Assembly: GCA_934351765.1 (NCBI GenBank) | Contig: CAKRJM010000016.1 | Span: forward strand, 1 to 19,288 | Direction of reading: 5' to 3' | DNA length: 19,288 bases | Source of the DNA: an uncultured Lachnospiraceae bacterium | Lineage (GTDB): Bacteria; Bacillota; Clostridia; Lachnospirales; Lachnospiraceae | Part shown: positions 14,036 through 19,288 of the stretch, piece by piece | How the letters are laid out: the number at the start of each line of letters is the position of its first letter | Numbering within the stretch: position 1 is the first letter of the stretch | Made by a program: the position numbers and the translations under genes | The notes under the pieces: generated by a model | Database searches by the model: none | The model's input: the letters and a program-made list of their open reading frames with translations, nothing else | What the model was told of the DNA's origin: nothing

Positions 14036-15159
14036 GACAGGAAGCGTATCAGATCATTGCGATCAATCCAGGATCTACCTCAACGAAGGTCGCAGTGTTT
14101 GACGATGAAACAAAACGTTTTTCCATAAATGTATCGCATTCGTCGGATGAGTTGAAAAAATTTGCGGAAATTGTTGATCAGCTCGACTATCGGAAAGAAA
14201 CCATTCTGAGTGCTCTTAAGGAGCATGAGGTTGATCTGAGTAAAACTGCTGCATTCAGCGGCCGCTGCACCGGGCTCCTTCCCATGCCCGGTGGGGTTTA
14301 TGAGGTCAATGACCTGATGTATGAACACGGCAGCATTGGTCCCGGAAGCAAACATCCGGGAAATCTTGGCCCGATGATCGCCCGTGATTTTGCCCGCCAG
14401 TTCGGCGGCCGCAGCTTTGTTGTGAATCCAAGCAGTGTAGACGAGTTCTGCATGGAAGCGCGTCCGAGCGGAATGAAAGAAATTATCCGTACCAGCCGCG
14501 GTCATCCGCTTAATCAGAAAGAGGTTGCCCGCCGTTATGCGGAGCAGCTGGGAAAGCGCTATGAGGACATCAATGTTGTAGTTGTCCACATGGGCGGCGG
14601 TATTTCGGTGACGGCACATCGGAAGGGTCTGATGATCGACACCGTTGATTCCACCCGCGGTGAAGGCCGTATGGCACCTACGCGAAGCGGTACCGTTCCG
14701 GCCGCAGAGCTTGTGGAATTATGTTTTTCCGGAATGTATACAAAGAAGCAGCTGATGGATAAAATTATGAAGGTTGGCGGATGGACAGATCTGCTTGGGA
14801 CAGCGGATGCGCTTGAGGTTGAACGCCGGATCAAGGCGGGAGACAGGTTTGCAAAGCTCATTTATGAAACAACCGCATACCAGATCGCAAAGGATGTTGG
14901 CGCATTGTCGGCGGTCCTGGCAGGAGAGGTAGACGGAATTCTGCTGACAGGCGGTCTTGCCTATTCGGATCCGTTCACGGAACTGATTACCCAGCGTACC
15001 CGGTTCATCGCTCCCGTGGTTCGTTTCCCCGGAGAGTTTGAGATGGAAGGACTGGCATCCGGTGCGCTTCGGGTATTGCGCGGTGATGAAATCCCCCAGT
15101 TTTACACCGGTAAGCCCGTGTTCCGCGGATTCGCCGAAGAAGGCTATGTTTCCGTCTGA
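14032..15159 (+). CDS. buk: Butyrate kinase (acyl-phosphate kinase)
   Basis: This 375-residue member of the acetate/butyrate kinase (ASKHA) superfamily shows NPGSTSTKVAVF (12-23), HMGGGISV (186-193), DSTRGEGRMAPTRSGTVP (206-223) and the adenosine-region LLTGGLAYSDPF (304-315). It transfers phosphate from the acyl-phosphate made by Ptb to ADP, yielding a free carboxylic acid and ATP, and so is the energy-conserving last step of the operon's pathway. It is translationally coupled to ptb. A strong hairpin terminator begins 21 bases after its stop, so this is the end of the operon. The acyl chain length preference is unknown. Confidence 0.95.
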   Translation: MRQEAYQIIAINPGSTSTKVAVFDDETKRFSINVSHSSDELKKFAEIVDQLDYRKETILSALKEHEVDLSKTAAFSGRCTGLLPMPGGVYEVNDLMYEHGSIGPGSKHPGNLGPMIARDFARQFGGRSFVVNPSSVDEFCMEARPSGMKEIIRTSRGHPLNQKEVARRYAEQLGKRYEDINVVVVHMGGGISVTAHRKGLMIDTVDSTRGEGRMAPTRSGTVPAAELVELCFSGMYTKKQLMDKIMKVGGWTDLLGTADALEVERRIKAGDRFAKLIYETTAYQIAKDVGALSAVLAGEVDGILLTGGLAYSDPFTELITQRTRFIAPVVRFPGEFEMEGLASGALRVLRGDEIPQFYTGKPVFRGFAEEGYVSV

Positions 15160-15180
15160 CCGGAGTATTTTATATCATAC

Positions 15181-15214
15181 AGGCTCGGCGCAGAAATGCG
15201 CCGGGCCTATTTTA
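15181..15214. terminator. Shared terminator between buk and the convergent tetR gene
   Basis: AGGCTCGGCGCA (15181-15192) pairs with TGCGCCGGGCCT (15197-15208) in a 12-base-pair stem with one G-T wobble and a GAAA tetraloop. Rightward it is followed by ATTTTA. It ends the nhaC-kor-ptb-buk transcript. The last two bases of the stem also belong to the tetR stop codon, so it can act in both directions, though the leftward T-run is poor. Confidence 0.88.
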
Positions 15215-15770
15215 CTGTGGGAAAAGGCCCTGTTTTCGTCTGTGGCGGGATTCCCTCAGTGATAAGACGGTAAACGGTATGGACGATCTCATCCAGATTT
15301 TCACTGTCGGCATCGGTCCAGCCGGCAAGGATGCCCATAATGGCCTGGCAGTGGTAGCGCTTTACCAGGTCGAACTGGGACTGGCTCAGATCGGCATACA
15401 GATGGCGGCTTCTGGCGAAGCTGTCAAAAATATCATAAGCCTGATCGGTCAGCATACCGCGGATCTCCGCAGCATAGTTGGTATTCTGGCTGCGGCGGAT
15501 ATAGGGAATGGAATTAACCGCAGTCAGAAAGAAGAAACGAAGCTTTTCCTCCGGCCCGGTCTGGGCATCCATGCCCTTCAGCCAGTGTGTGATCCCCTGT
15601 TTCATAGCCCAGCGCAGAAGATCCGGAATATCTGCAAAATGATAATAAAAGGTCTGTCGGGTGATCCGGCATTCTTCCACAATATCCTTTACGGTAAGCT
15701 TTTTGACCCGCTTTTCAAAGAGCAGGGTTCTGGCTGCCAGTGCGATGGTTTCTTTCATATCTGCTGCCAT
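15207..15770 (-). CDS. TetR/AcrR-family transcriptional regulator
   Basis: This 187-residue protein has an N-terminal TetR helix-turn-helix: KLTVKDIVEECRITRQTFYY ending in HFAD (about residues 24-47), the canonical 'T..Y.HF' arrangement. The helical ligand-binding domain after residue 60 resembles the DhaS-like TetR branch common in Firmicutes. The start ATG at 15770 has GGAGGA upstream (gap about 6). It is convergent to buk and divergent from the small protein/ATPase operon. An inverted repeat over its own promoter suggests autorepression. The other targets are unknown; the ATPase operon is the nearest candidate, but I see no copy of that repeat in its promoter. Confidence 0.9.
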   Translation of the reverse strand: MAADMKETIALAARTLLFEKRVKKLTVKDIVEECRITRQTFYYHFADIPDLLRWAMKQGITHWLKGMDAQTGPEEKLRFFFLTAVNSIPYIRRSQNTNYAAEIRGMLTDQAYDIFDSFARSRHLYADLSQSQFDLVKRYHCQAIMGILAGWTDADSENLDEIVHTVYRLITEGIPPQTKTGPFPTVK

Positions 15771-15796
15771 AAAATTCCTCCGGTCATAACTGCAAG

Positions 15797-15814
15797 ATGG
15801 TACAGACCATTATA
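15797..15814 (-). promoter_or_regulatory. Candidate tetR -10 box overlapped by an inverted repeat (operator candidate)
   Basis: On the minus strand a perfect TATAAT (15814-15809) lies about 40 bases before the tetR ATG. ATGGT-ACAG-ACCAT (15797-15810), a 5+5 inverted repeat, overlaps the -10 and the predicted start site. No good -35 is visible. Position suits autorepression by TetR, which is an inference. Confidence 0.45.
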
Positions 15815-15892
15815 CAGAAAAAAACGGTGGAGGGGAAGAGAGAATTTTATGACGGGCTAAATGAAAAAAAATATCAGGAACAAAGGTTAGGC

Positions 15893-15920
15893 TTGACAAA
15901 ACGTGGTTTTAGGATATAAT
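15893..15920 (+). promoter_or_regulatory. Perfect-consensus sigma-A promoter for the small protein / P-type ATPase operon
   Basis: TTGACA (15893-15898) and TATAAT (15915-15920) both match consensus exactly, with a 16-base spacer. Transcription should start near 15927, just ahead of the AAAGGAGG ribosome binding site (15933-15940) and ATG at 15950. A very short leader and consensus boxes predict strong expression unless repressed. Confidence 0.88.
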
Positions 15921-15949
15921 ATGCGGTTATTCAAAGGAGGAATTGTATC

Positions 15950-16285
15950 ATGGCAAAAGATTATAAGAAATTAGCGTTGTTTGTAGGCGGCACCTTATTC
16001 GGGAGTGCAGGAATCAAGCTCTTATCCAGCAAGGACGCAAAGAAAGTATACACGAACATAACAGCTGCCGTCCTTCGGATGAAAGACAGTGTAATGAGCA
16101 CTGTGACAACGGTACAGGAGAACGCGGGAGATATTCTGGCAGATGCAAAGGAGATCAATGAGAACCGCGCCGCTGCAGCAGAGACCGTTGAAGATGCTTC
16201 GGAAGAATGTGGATGTGAGGATGAAGGCAAGTGCGAAGAGTCCTGCGCATGTGATGAAAAGGAAGAAGCAGCAGAAGAATTATGA
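15950..16285 (+). CDS. Small protein with N-terminal hydrophobic segment and Cys-rich acidic tail (DUF6110-like)
   Basis: The 111-residue protein has a Gly-containing hydrophobic stretch (LALFVGGTLFGSAGIKLL, 8-25) followed by SKDAKKVYTNITAAVLRMKD. A helical middle reads VQENAGDILADAKEINENRA (55-74). The acidic tail carries all five cysteines, at 87, 89, 95, 99 and 101 (CGC...C...CAC). From memory the body resembles the DUF6110 proteins found beside heavy-metal P-type ATPases in Clostridia; this should be confirmed by profile search. The last four bases (ATGA) overlap the ATPase start, so the two are coupled. A membrane-associated metal-binding partner or chaperone for the ATPase is a reasonable inference from the tail, not a demonstrated function. 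Confidence 0.82.
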   Translation: MAKDYKKLALFVGGTLFGSAGIKLLSSKDAKKVYTNITAAVLRMKDSVMSTVTTVQENAGDILADAKEINENRAAAAETVEDASEECGCEDEGKCEESCACDEKEEAAEEL

Positions 16286-18357
16286 AATTTCAGATTGAAC
16301 ATGAAAGCCGCGGGCGGATCCGTATCCGCGCGGTACAGAAACGGATGACGCTGGAGCAGGCCGATCTGTTTGAGGCATGGCTGGGACAGTTAAAGGGCGT
16401 GTCTCAGGCCACGGTTCATGAACGAACCTGCTGTGCCGTGATCTGTTATCAGGGCGACCGGAATGAACTGATCACGGCCATCAGCCGGTTTTCCTATCAG
16501 GCAAAGGGCATGGATGCTCTGATGCCGATCCACAGCAGCCGGGAGCTGAACAGGACCTATCAGGAAAAGCTGGTCAGCATGACGGCGTTCAAGTTTTTAA
16601 GACGTCTGTATCTTCCGGCTCCGTTAAATGCCATTTATACGGTATGCTGCGGAATTCCTTATGTATGGCGTGCGGCAAGATGCGTAGCAAAGCGTCGGAT
16701 GAAGGTGGAGCTGCTGGACGGTGTTTCCATCGGAATTTCTCTGGTTCGCCAGGACTTCGGAACGGCCGGCTCGGTTATGTTCCTTCTGCGGCTGGGTGAG
16801 CTTCTGGAGGAATGGACCAGGAAGAAGTCCATGGATGATCTGGCACGGTGTATGTCTCTGAACATCGACCGGGTATGGTTAAAGACCGGAGACGAAGAGG
16901 TTCTGACACCGATCTCCAGGATTCAGGCGGGCGATGAGGTCTGCGTCCGGGTTGGCGGCATGATCCCGCTGGATGGTGTTGTGACCGAGGGTGAGGCCAT
17001 GGTAAATCAGGCGTCCTTAACCGGGGAATCCATTCCGGTTGCAAAGCGTCCCGGCTCTGCTGTTTATGCAGGAACCGTCATTGAGGAGGGCGAATGTGTT
17101 CTCCGGGTAACGAAGCAGTCCGGAACCGGACGGTATGATAAGATCGTTACCATGATCGAGCAGTCGGAGCGGCTGAAATCCGCAGTGGAAAACCAGGCGT
17201 CCAGCCTGGCGGACAAGCTGGTTCCTTATACCCTTGTGGGCAGCGGACTGGTATATCTGATGACGAGAAATGTGACAAGGGCGCTTTCTGTGCTCATGGT
17301 CGATTTTTCCTGTGCGCTGAAGCTGTCCATGCCGCTGGCGGTGCTCTCGGCGATGCGTGAGGCAAGCACCTGCCATGCCACGGTTAAAGGTGGGAAATAT
17401 ATGGAAGCGCTGGCAAAGGCAGACACCATCGTCTTCGATAAGACAGGAACTTTGACGTATGCAAGTCCTGTCGTGGCGAAGATTGTGACCTTTGGCGGAC
17501 GGAAAGAAAATGATATGCTGCGTCTGGCAGCCTGTCTGGAGGAGCATTTCCCTCATTCTATGGCCAATGCGGTGGTACAGGCGGCGAAAGAGCGCGGACT
17601 TGCCCATGAAGAGATGCATTCCCAGGTTCAGTATCTGGTGGCCCATGGGATCGCCAGTACGGTTGGCGGGAAAAAGGTCATCATCGGAAGTCATCATTTT
17701 GTATTCGAAGATGAGGGCTGTGTGATCAAGCCGGAGGAGCAGGAGGCCTTTGACAGTCTTCCGGTGCAGTACAGCCATCTGTATCTTGCCATTGCCGGAG
17801 AACTGGCAGCAGTCATCTGTATCGCGGATCCTCTCCGGGAAGAGGCAGCAGACGCCGTAAAGGCACTGAAAGCTCTTGGAATCAAAAAGACAGTTATGCT
17901 TACCGGCGACAGCGAGCGGACGGCAGCAGCCATTGCCGCACAGGTCGGTGTGGATGAGTATCGTTCCGAGGTACTGCCTGAGGACAAGGCAAACTTCGTG
18001 GAGGCAGAACGGAAGGCCGGTCATACGGTCATTATGCTGGGCGACGGCATTAACGATTCTCCGGCGCTTTCTGCGGCAGATGTGGGAATTGCGGTCAACA
18101 GCGGTGCGGCCATCGCCAGAGAAATTGCGGATGTGACCATCGCGGCAGACGATCTGTTTGAGCTGGTAAATCTCCGGAAATTATCGGATGCACTGATGAA
18201 GCGGATCCATTCCAATTACCGGTTTGTCATCGGCTTCAACGGCGGTCTGATTGGTCTCGGTGCAGTCGGAGTGTTGCAGCCGGCCACATCGGCCTTATTA
18301 CATAATGCGTCTACCCTGGGCGTCAGCCTGCGGAGCATGACGAATCTTCTGGATTAG
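16282..18357 (+). CDS. Heavy-metal-type P1B ATPase with a non-CPx transmembrane motif
   Basis: The 691-residue ATPase has all catalytic motifs: TGES (247-250), phosphorylated Asp386 in DKTGT, the HP-type motif EHFPHS (421-426), TGD (541-543) and GDGINDSPAL (587-596). The N-terminus (HESRGRIRIRA) looks like a ferredoxin-fold HMA-like domain, but lacks the CxxC metal site. The metal-binding helix reads DFSCALKLSMP (341-351): a Cys is present but the CPx/SPC/TPC proline pattern of known P1B classes is absent. The metal is therefore uncertain; efflux of a transition metal is the family expectation. It is translationally coupled to the Cys-tailed small protein and ends in a strong terminator. Confidence 0.92.
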   Translation: MKFQIEHESRGRIRIRAVQKRMTLEQADLFEAWLGQLKGVSQATVHERTCCAVICYQGDRNELITAISRFSYQAKGMDALMPIHSSRELNRTYQEKLVSMTAFKFLRRLYLPAPLNAIYTVCCGIPYVWRAARCVAKRRMKVELLDGVSIGISLVRQDFGTAGSVMFLLRLGELLEEWTRKKSMDDLARCMSLNIDRVWLKTGDEEVLTPISRIQAGDEVCVRVGGMIPLDGVVTEGEAMVNQASLTGESIPVAKRPGSAVYAGTVIEEGECVLRVTKQSGTGRYDKIVTMIEQSERLKSAVENQASSLADKLVPYTLVGSGLVYLMTRNVTRALSVLMVDFSCALKLSMPLAVLSAMREASTCHATVKGGKYMEALAKADTIVFDKTGTLTYASPVVAKIVTFGGRKENDMLRLAACLEEHFPHSMANAVVQAAKERGLAHEEMHSQVQYLVAHGIASTVGGKKVIIGSHHFVFEDEGCVIKPEEQEAFDSLPVQYSHLYLAIAGELAAVICIADPLREEAADAVKALKALGIKKTVMLTGDSERTAAAIAAQVGVDEYRSEVLPEDKANFVEAERKAGHTVIMLGDGINDSPALSAADVGIAVNSGAAIAREIADVTIAADDLFELVNLRKLSDALMKRIHSNYRFVIGFNGGLIGLGAVGVLQPATSALLHNASTLGVSLRSMTNLLD

Positions 18358-18370
18358 GCCGGGGATTCAA

Positions 18371-18417
18371 GGAAAACAAAAGAGGTGCGGTTCCGGGAAT
18401 GGAATCGCACCTTTCTG
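18371..18417. terminator. Bidirectional terminator between the ATPase and thioredoxin genes
   Basis: AGGTGCGGTTCC (18383-18394) pairs with GGAATCGCACCT (18401-18412), 12 base pairs with one G-T wobble and a 6-base loop. Rightward it is followed by TTTCT. Leftward it is followed by CTTTTGTTTTCC, which would also terminate the thioredoxin transcript. The remaining 18418-18509 shows nothing else I can identify. Confidence 0.85.
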
Positions 18418-18509
18418 AGTTCATAGGAAAGTGTGTCCTGTGAAACAAACATAAAGGGCATTGTGAAATCGAAATCCTGTAAAAGCTGGCTGGAAACCGT
18501 TCAGTCCTG

Positions 18510-18818
18510 TCAGATCAGAGCAGTCAGTTCTTCTTTTGAGCAGAATCCGATTGTTTTTCCGGCGGGCTCACCGTTCTTGAAGCAGATTACGGTGGGAATG
18601 CTGACAACATGATACTTCATGGCAAGTCCCATCTGTTCATCAACATTCACTTTTCCAACCTTTACTTTTCCCTGATACTCGTCGGCGATCTCCGCAACGG
18701 TCGGCGCCAGCATTTTACAGGGGCCGCACCAGTCTGCCCAGAAGTCCACCAGGACCGGCAGATCCGACTGCAGTACTTCTTTCTCAAAATTCAGTTCGGT
18801 AAGTGTAATTTCAGACAT
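18510..18818 (-). CDS. trxA: Thioredoxin
   Basis: The 102-residue protein has the thioredoxin fold signature: FWADWCGPCKMLAP with redox Cys31 and Cys34, KVNVDE (about 57-62) and the cis-proline loop SIPTV, then the FKNGE turn. It is a cytoplasmic dithiol reductant for disulfide exchange. The frame opens at 18827 (MIIM), but AAAGGA directly abuts that ATG and gives an ideal 8-base gap to the ATG at 18818, so the latter is used. It lies 38 bases after the ferredoxin:thioredoxin reductase gene on the same strand, so it is probably the dedicated partner of that enzyme rather than of an NADPH-dependent TrxB. Confidence 0.93.
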   Translation of the reverse strand: MSEITLTELNFEKEVLQSDLPVLVDFWADWCGPCKMLAPTVAEIADEYQGKVKVGKVNVDEQMGLAMKYHVVSIPTVICFKNGEPAGKTIGFCSKEELTALI

Positions 18819-18856
18819 GATGATCATCCTTTCATAAAGCCGGCAGAGATTCCTCG

Positions 18857-19051
18857 TCAGCCTTTATAATAGAGCATACAGTGACAAAATCCTTTAAAGT
18901 CCGGATCTTTGATCTGTTCCCGGAACTCCCTGCACATACACTTGTTGTCCTCAGTTCGTTCCAGCCGGCAGGGACAGTATCCGCCGGTCCGTTTGAGCCC
19001 TTCTTTTACTGTCCGTACGATCTCCGCATCGGGATTCAACGTTACCTTCAT
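18857..19051 (-). CDS. Ferredoxin:thioredoxin reductase catalytic (beta) subunit, short form
   Basis: This 64-residue protein carries the FTR catalytic pattern: GGYCPCRLE (Cys26, Cys28), NKCMCREFREQ (Cys38, Cys40) and GFCHCMLYY (Cys56, Cys58). These provide the 4Fe-4S ligands and the active-site disulfide. It reduces thioredoxin with electrons from ferredoxin. It is much shorter than the plant/cyanobacterial subunit. The spacing differs too: nine residues between the first two Cys pairs and fifteen before CHC, against about sixteen and eight in the photosynthetic enzymes as I recall them. No variable (alpha) subunit gene is visible. The ATG at 19051 has AAGGAGG about 9 bases upstream. Thioredoxin follows in the same transcript. 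Confidence 0.9.
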   Translation of the reverse strand: MKVTLNPDAEIVRTVKEGLKRTGGYCPCRLERTEDNKCMCREFREQIKDPDFKGFCHCMLYYKG

Positions 19052-19074
19052 GAATACAGCACCTCCTTTTCTTC

Positions 19075-19103
19075 ATCATACCCCAGTGGGGCATAAGCGT
19101 CAA
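19075..19103 (-). promoter_or_regulatory. Promoter of the FTR-thioredoxin operon with a GC palindrome in its spacer
   Basis: On the minus strand TTGACG (19103-19098) and TATGAT (19080-19075) are separated by exactly 17 bases; each box matches consensus at 5 of 6 positions. The spacer contains the perfect palindrome CCCCAGTGGGG (19081-19091), ideally placed for a repressor. Its layout is reminiscent of CsoR/CstR-family operators (TACCCC...GGGG.A), which is an analogy only. Confidence 0.7.
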
Positions 19104-19117
19104 GGGGGGATTTACAG

Positions 19118-19203
19118 CGGATGAGCTGTCGTTTGCGGCCTCATCCGAAACGATATATCACGGCTTCGGATGTCCCCTTCACAGCCGGTAGGTATGTTCC
19201 GGC
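19118..19203. other. Intergenic region with three potential hairpins, two mutually exclusive
   Basis: CGGATGAG (19118-19125) pairs perfectly with CTCATCCG (19140-19147). CATCCGAA (19142-19149), overlapping that second arm, pairs perfectly with TTCGGATG (19165-19172). A third stem, GCCGG (19184-19188) with CCGGC (19199-19203), follows. The first two cannot form together. This could be an RNA leader switch or a cluster of protein-binding repeats; no known riboswitch class was recognised. Confidence 0.4.
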
Positions 19204-19210
19204 CGGTCTC

Positions 19211-19239
19211 TTGCACACCGTCGGAAAGGGTGGTAGACT
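19211..19239 (+). promoter_or_regulatory. Weak candidate promoter for the gene at the right edge
   Basis: TTGCAC (19211-19216) and TAGACT (19234-19239) are 17 bases apart; matches to consensus are 3 and 4 of 6. Start of transcription would be near 19246, about 26 bases before the ATG at 19272. If real, the hairpins at 19118-19203 would lie upstream of the transcript. Confidence 0.25.
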
Positions 19240-19271
19240 GATAAGAAAAATGACGAAAAAGAGGATAACGG

Positions 19272-19288
19272 ATGGAACTGGAGAAGGC
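19272..19288 (+). CDS. First codons of a plus-strand gene cut by the window edge
   Basis: ATG at 19272 is preceded by AGAGGA with a 6-base gap and begins MELEK before the window ends. Position, spacing and divergence from the FTR-thioredoxin operon support a real start, but five codons allow no product call. Confidence 0.35.

Noticed and set aside
13115..15159. Butyrate formation from crotonyl/butyryl-CoA as the role of ptb-buk
   Set aside because: No bcd, etf, crt, hbd or thl genes are nearby; the adjacent 2-oxoacid oxidoreductase and aminotransferase give a better source of acyl-CoA.
15893..15950. TetR operator in the ATPase-operon promoter
   Set aside because: No copy of ATGGT-N4-ACCAT or other clear inverted repeat was found over the -35/-10 region.
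17017..18024. Long minus-strand open frame (335 codons) opposite the P-type ATPase
   Set aside because: Antisense shadow of a gene with all catalytic motifs; no ribosome binding site or recognisable domain.
19184..19210. GGTAGGTA in the right-edge region as part of a c-di-GMP (GEMM) riboswitch
   Set aside because: Only a short similarity is present; the other conserved GEMM segments and the two-helix layout are missing.

Overview
The window looks like chromosomal DNA from a strictly anaerobic Firmicute of the Clostridia, probably a Lachnospiraceae-type gut or fermentative bacterium. This is inferred from strong AGGAGG-type ribosome binding sites, consensus sigma-A promoters, moderate GC content, ferredoxin-dependent enzymes, a Ptb/Buk pair and a ferredoxin:thioredoxin reductase. 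No rRNA, tRNA, CRISPR array or insertion sequence was seen. Genes are densely packed and no gene-free stretch reaches 300 bases.

Layout. (1) Bases 1-4360, minus strand: a 141-residue coiled-coil protein of unknown function, then two half-transporters forming a heterodimeric ABC exporter, then the N-terminus of a cytidylate-kinase-like protein that runs off the left edge. (2) Bases 4559-5942, minus strand: a LysR regulator followed at once by a hotdog thioesterase and a strong terminator. (3) Bases 6136-15159, plus strand and divergent from lysR: an eight-gene operon. In order it encodes an NhaC-family transporter, the four subunits (delta, alpha, beta, gamma) of a 2-oxoacid:ferredoxin oxidoreductase, a class I aminotransferase, a sodium:solute symporter, phosphate butyryltransferase and butyrate kinase. 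(4) Bases 15207-15770: a convergent TetR regulator. (5) Bases 15950-18357: a perfect-consensus promoter driving a small Cys-tailed protein and a heavy-metal-type P-type ATPase that lacks the usual CPx motif. (6) Bases 18510-19051, minus strand: thioredoxin and a short ferredoxin:thioredoxin reductase catalytic subunit under one promoter. (7) At the right edge, a structured intergenic region and the first codons of a plus-strand gene.

How the parts work together. Region 3 reads as one pathway. An amino acid or related acid is taken up by Na+-linked carriers and transaminated to a 2-oxoacid. The oxidoreductase converts that to an acyl-CoA plus reduced ferredoxin. Ptb then makes an acyl-phosphate and Buk harvests ATP. 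This is the oxidative arm of amino-acid (Stickland-type) fermentation packaged with its transport and probably its own LysR control. The exact amino acid cannot be read from the sequence; branched-chain or aromatic amino acids fit Ptb/Buk chemistry better than glutamate. The FTR-thioredoxin pair would be another user of reduced ferredoxin.

The items most worth a second look are the catabolic operon with its paired operator-like palindromes, the CPx-less ATPase with its Cys-tailed partner, and the FTR-Trx promoter with a GC palindrome exactly between its -35 and -10 boxes.
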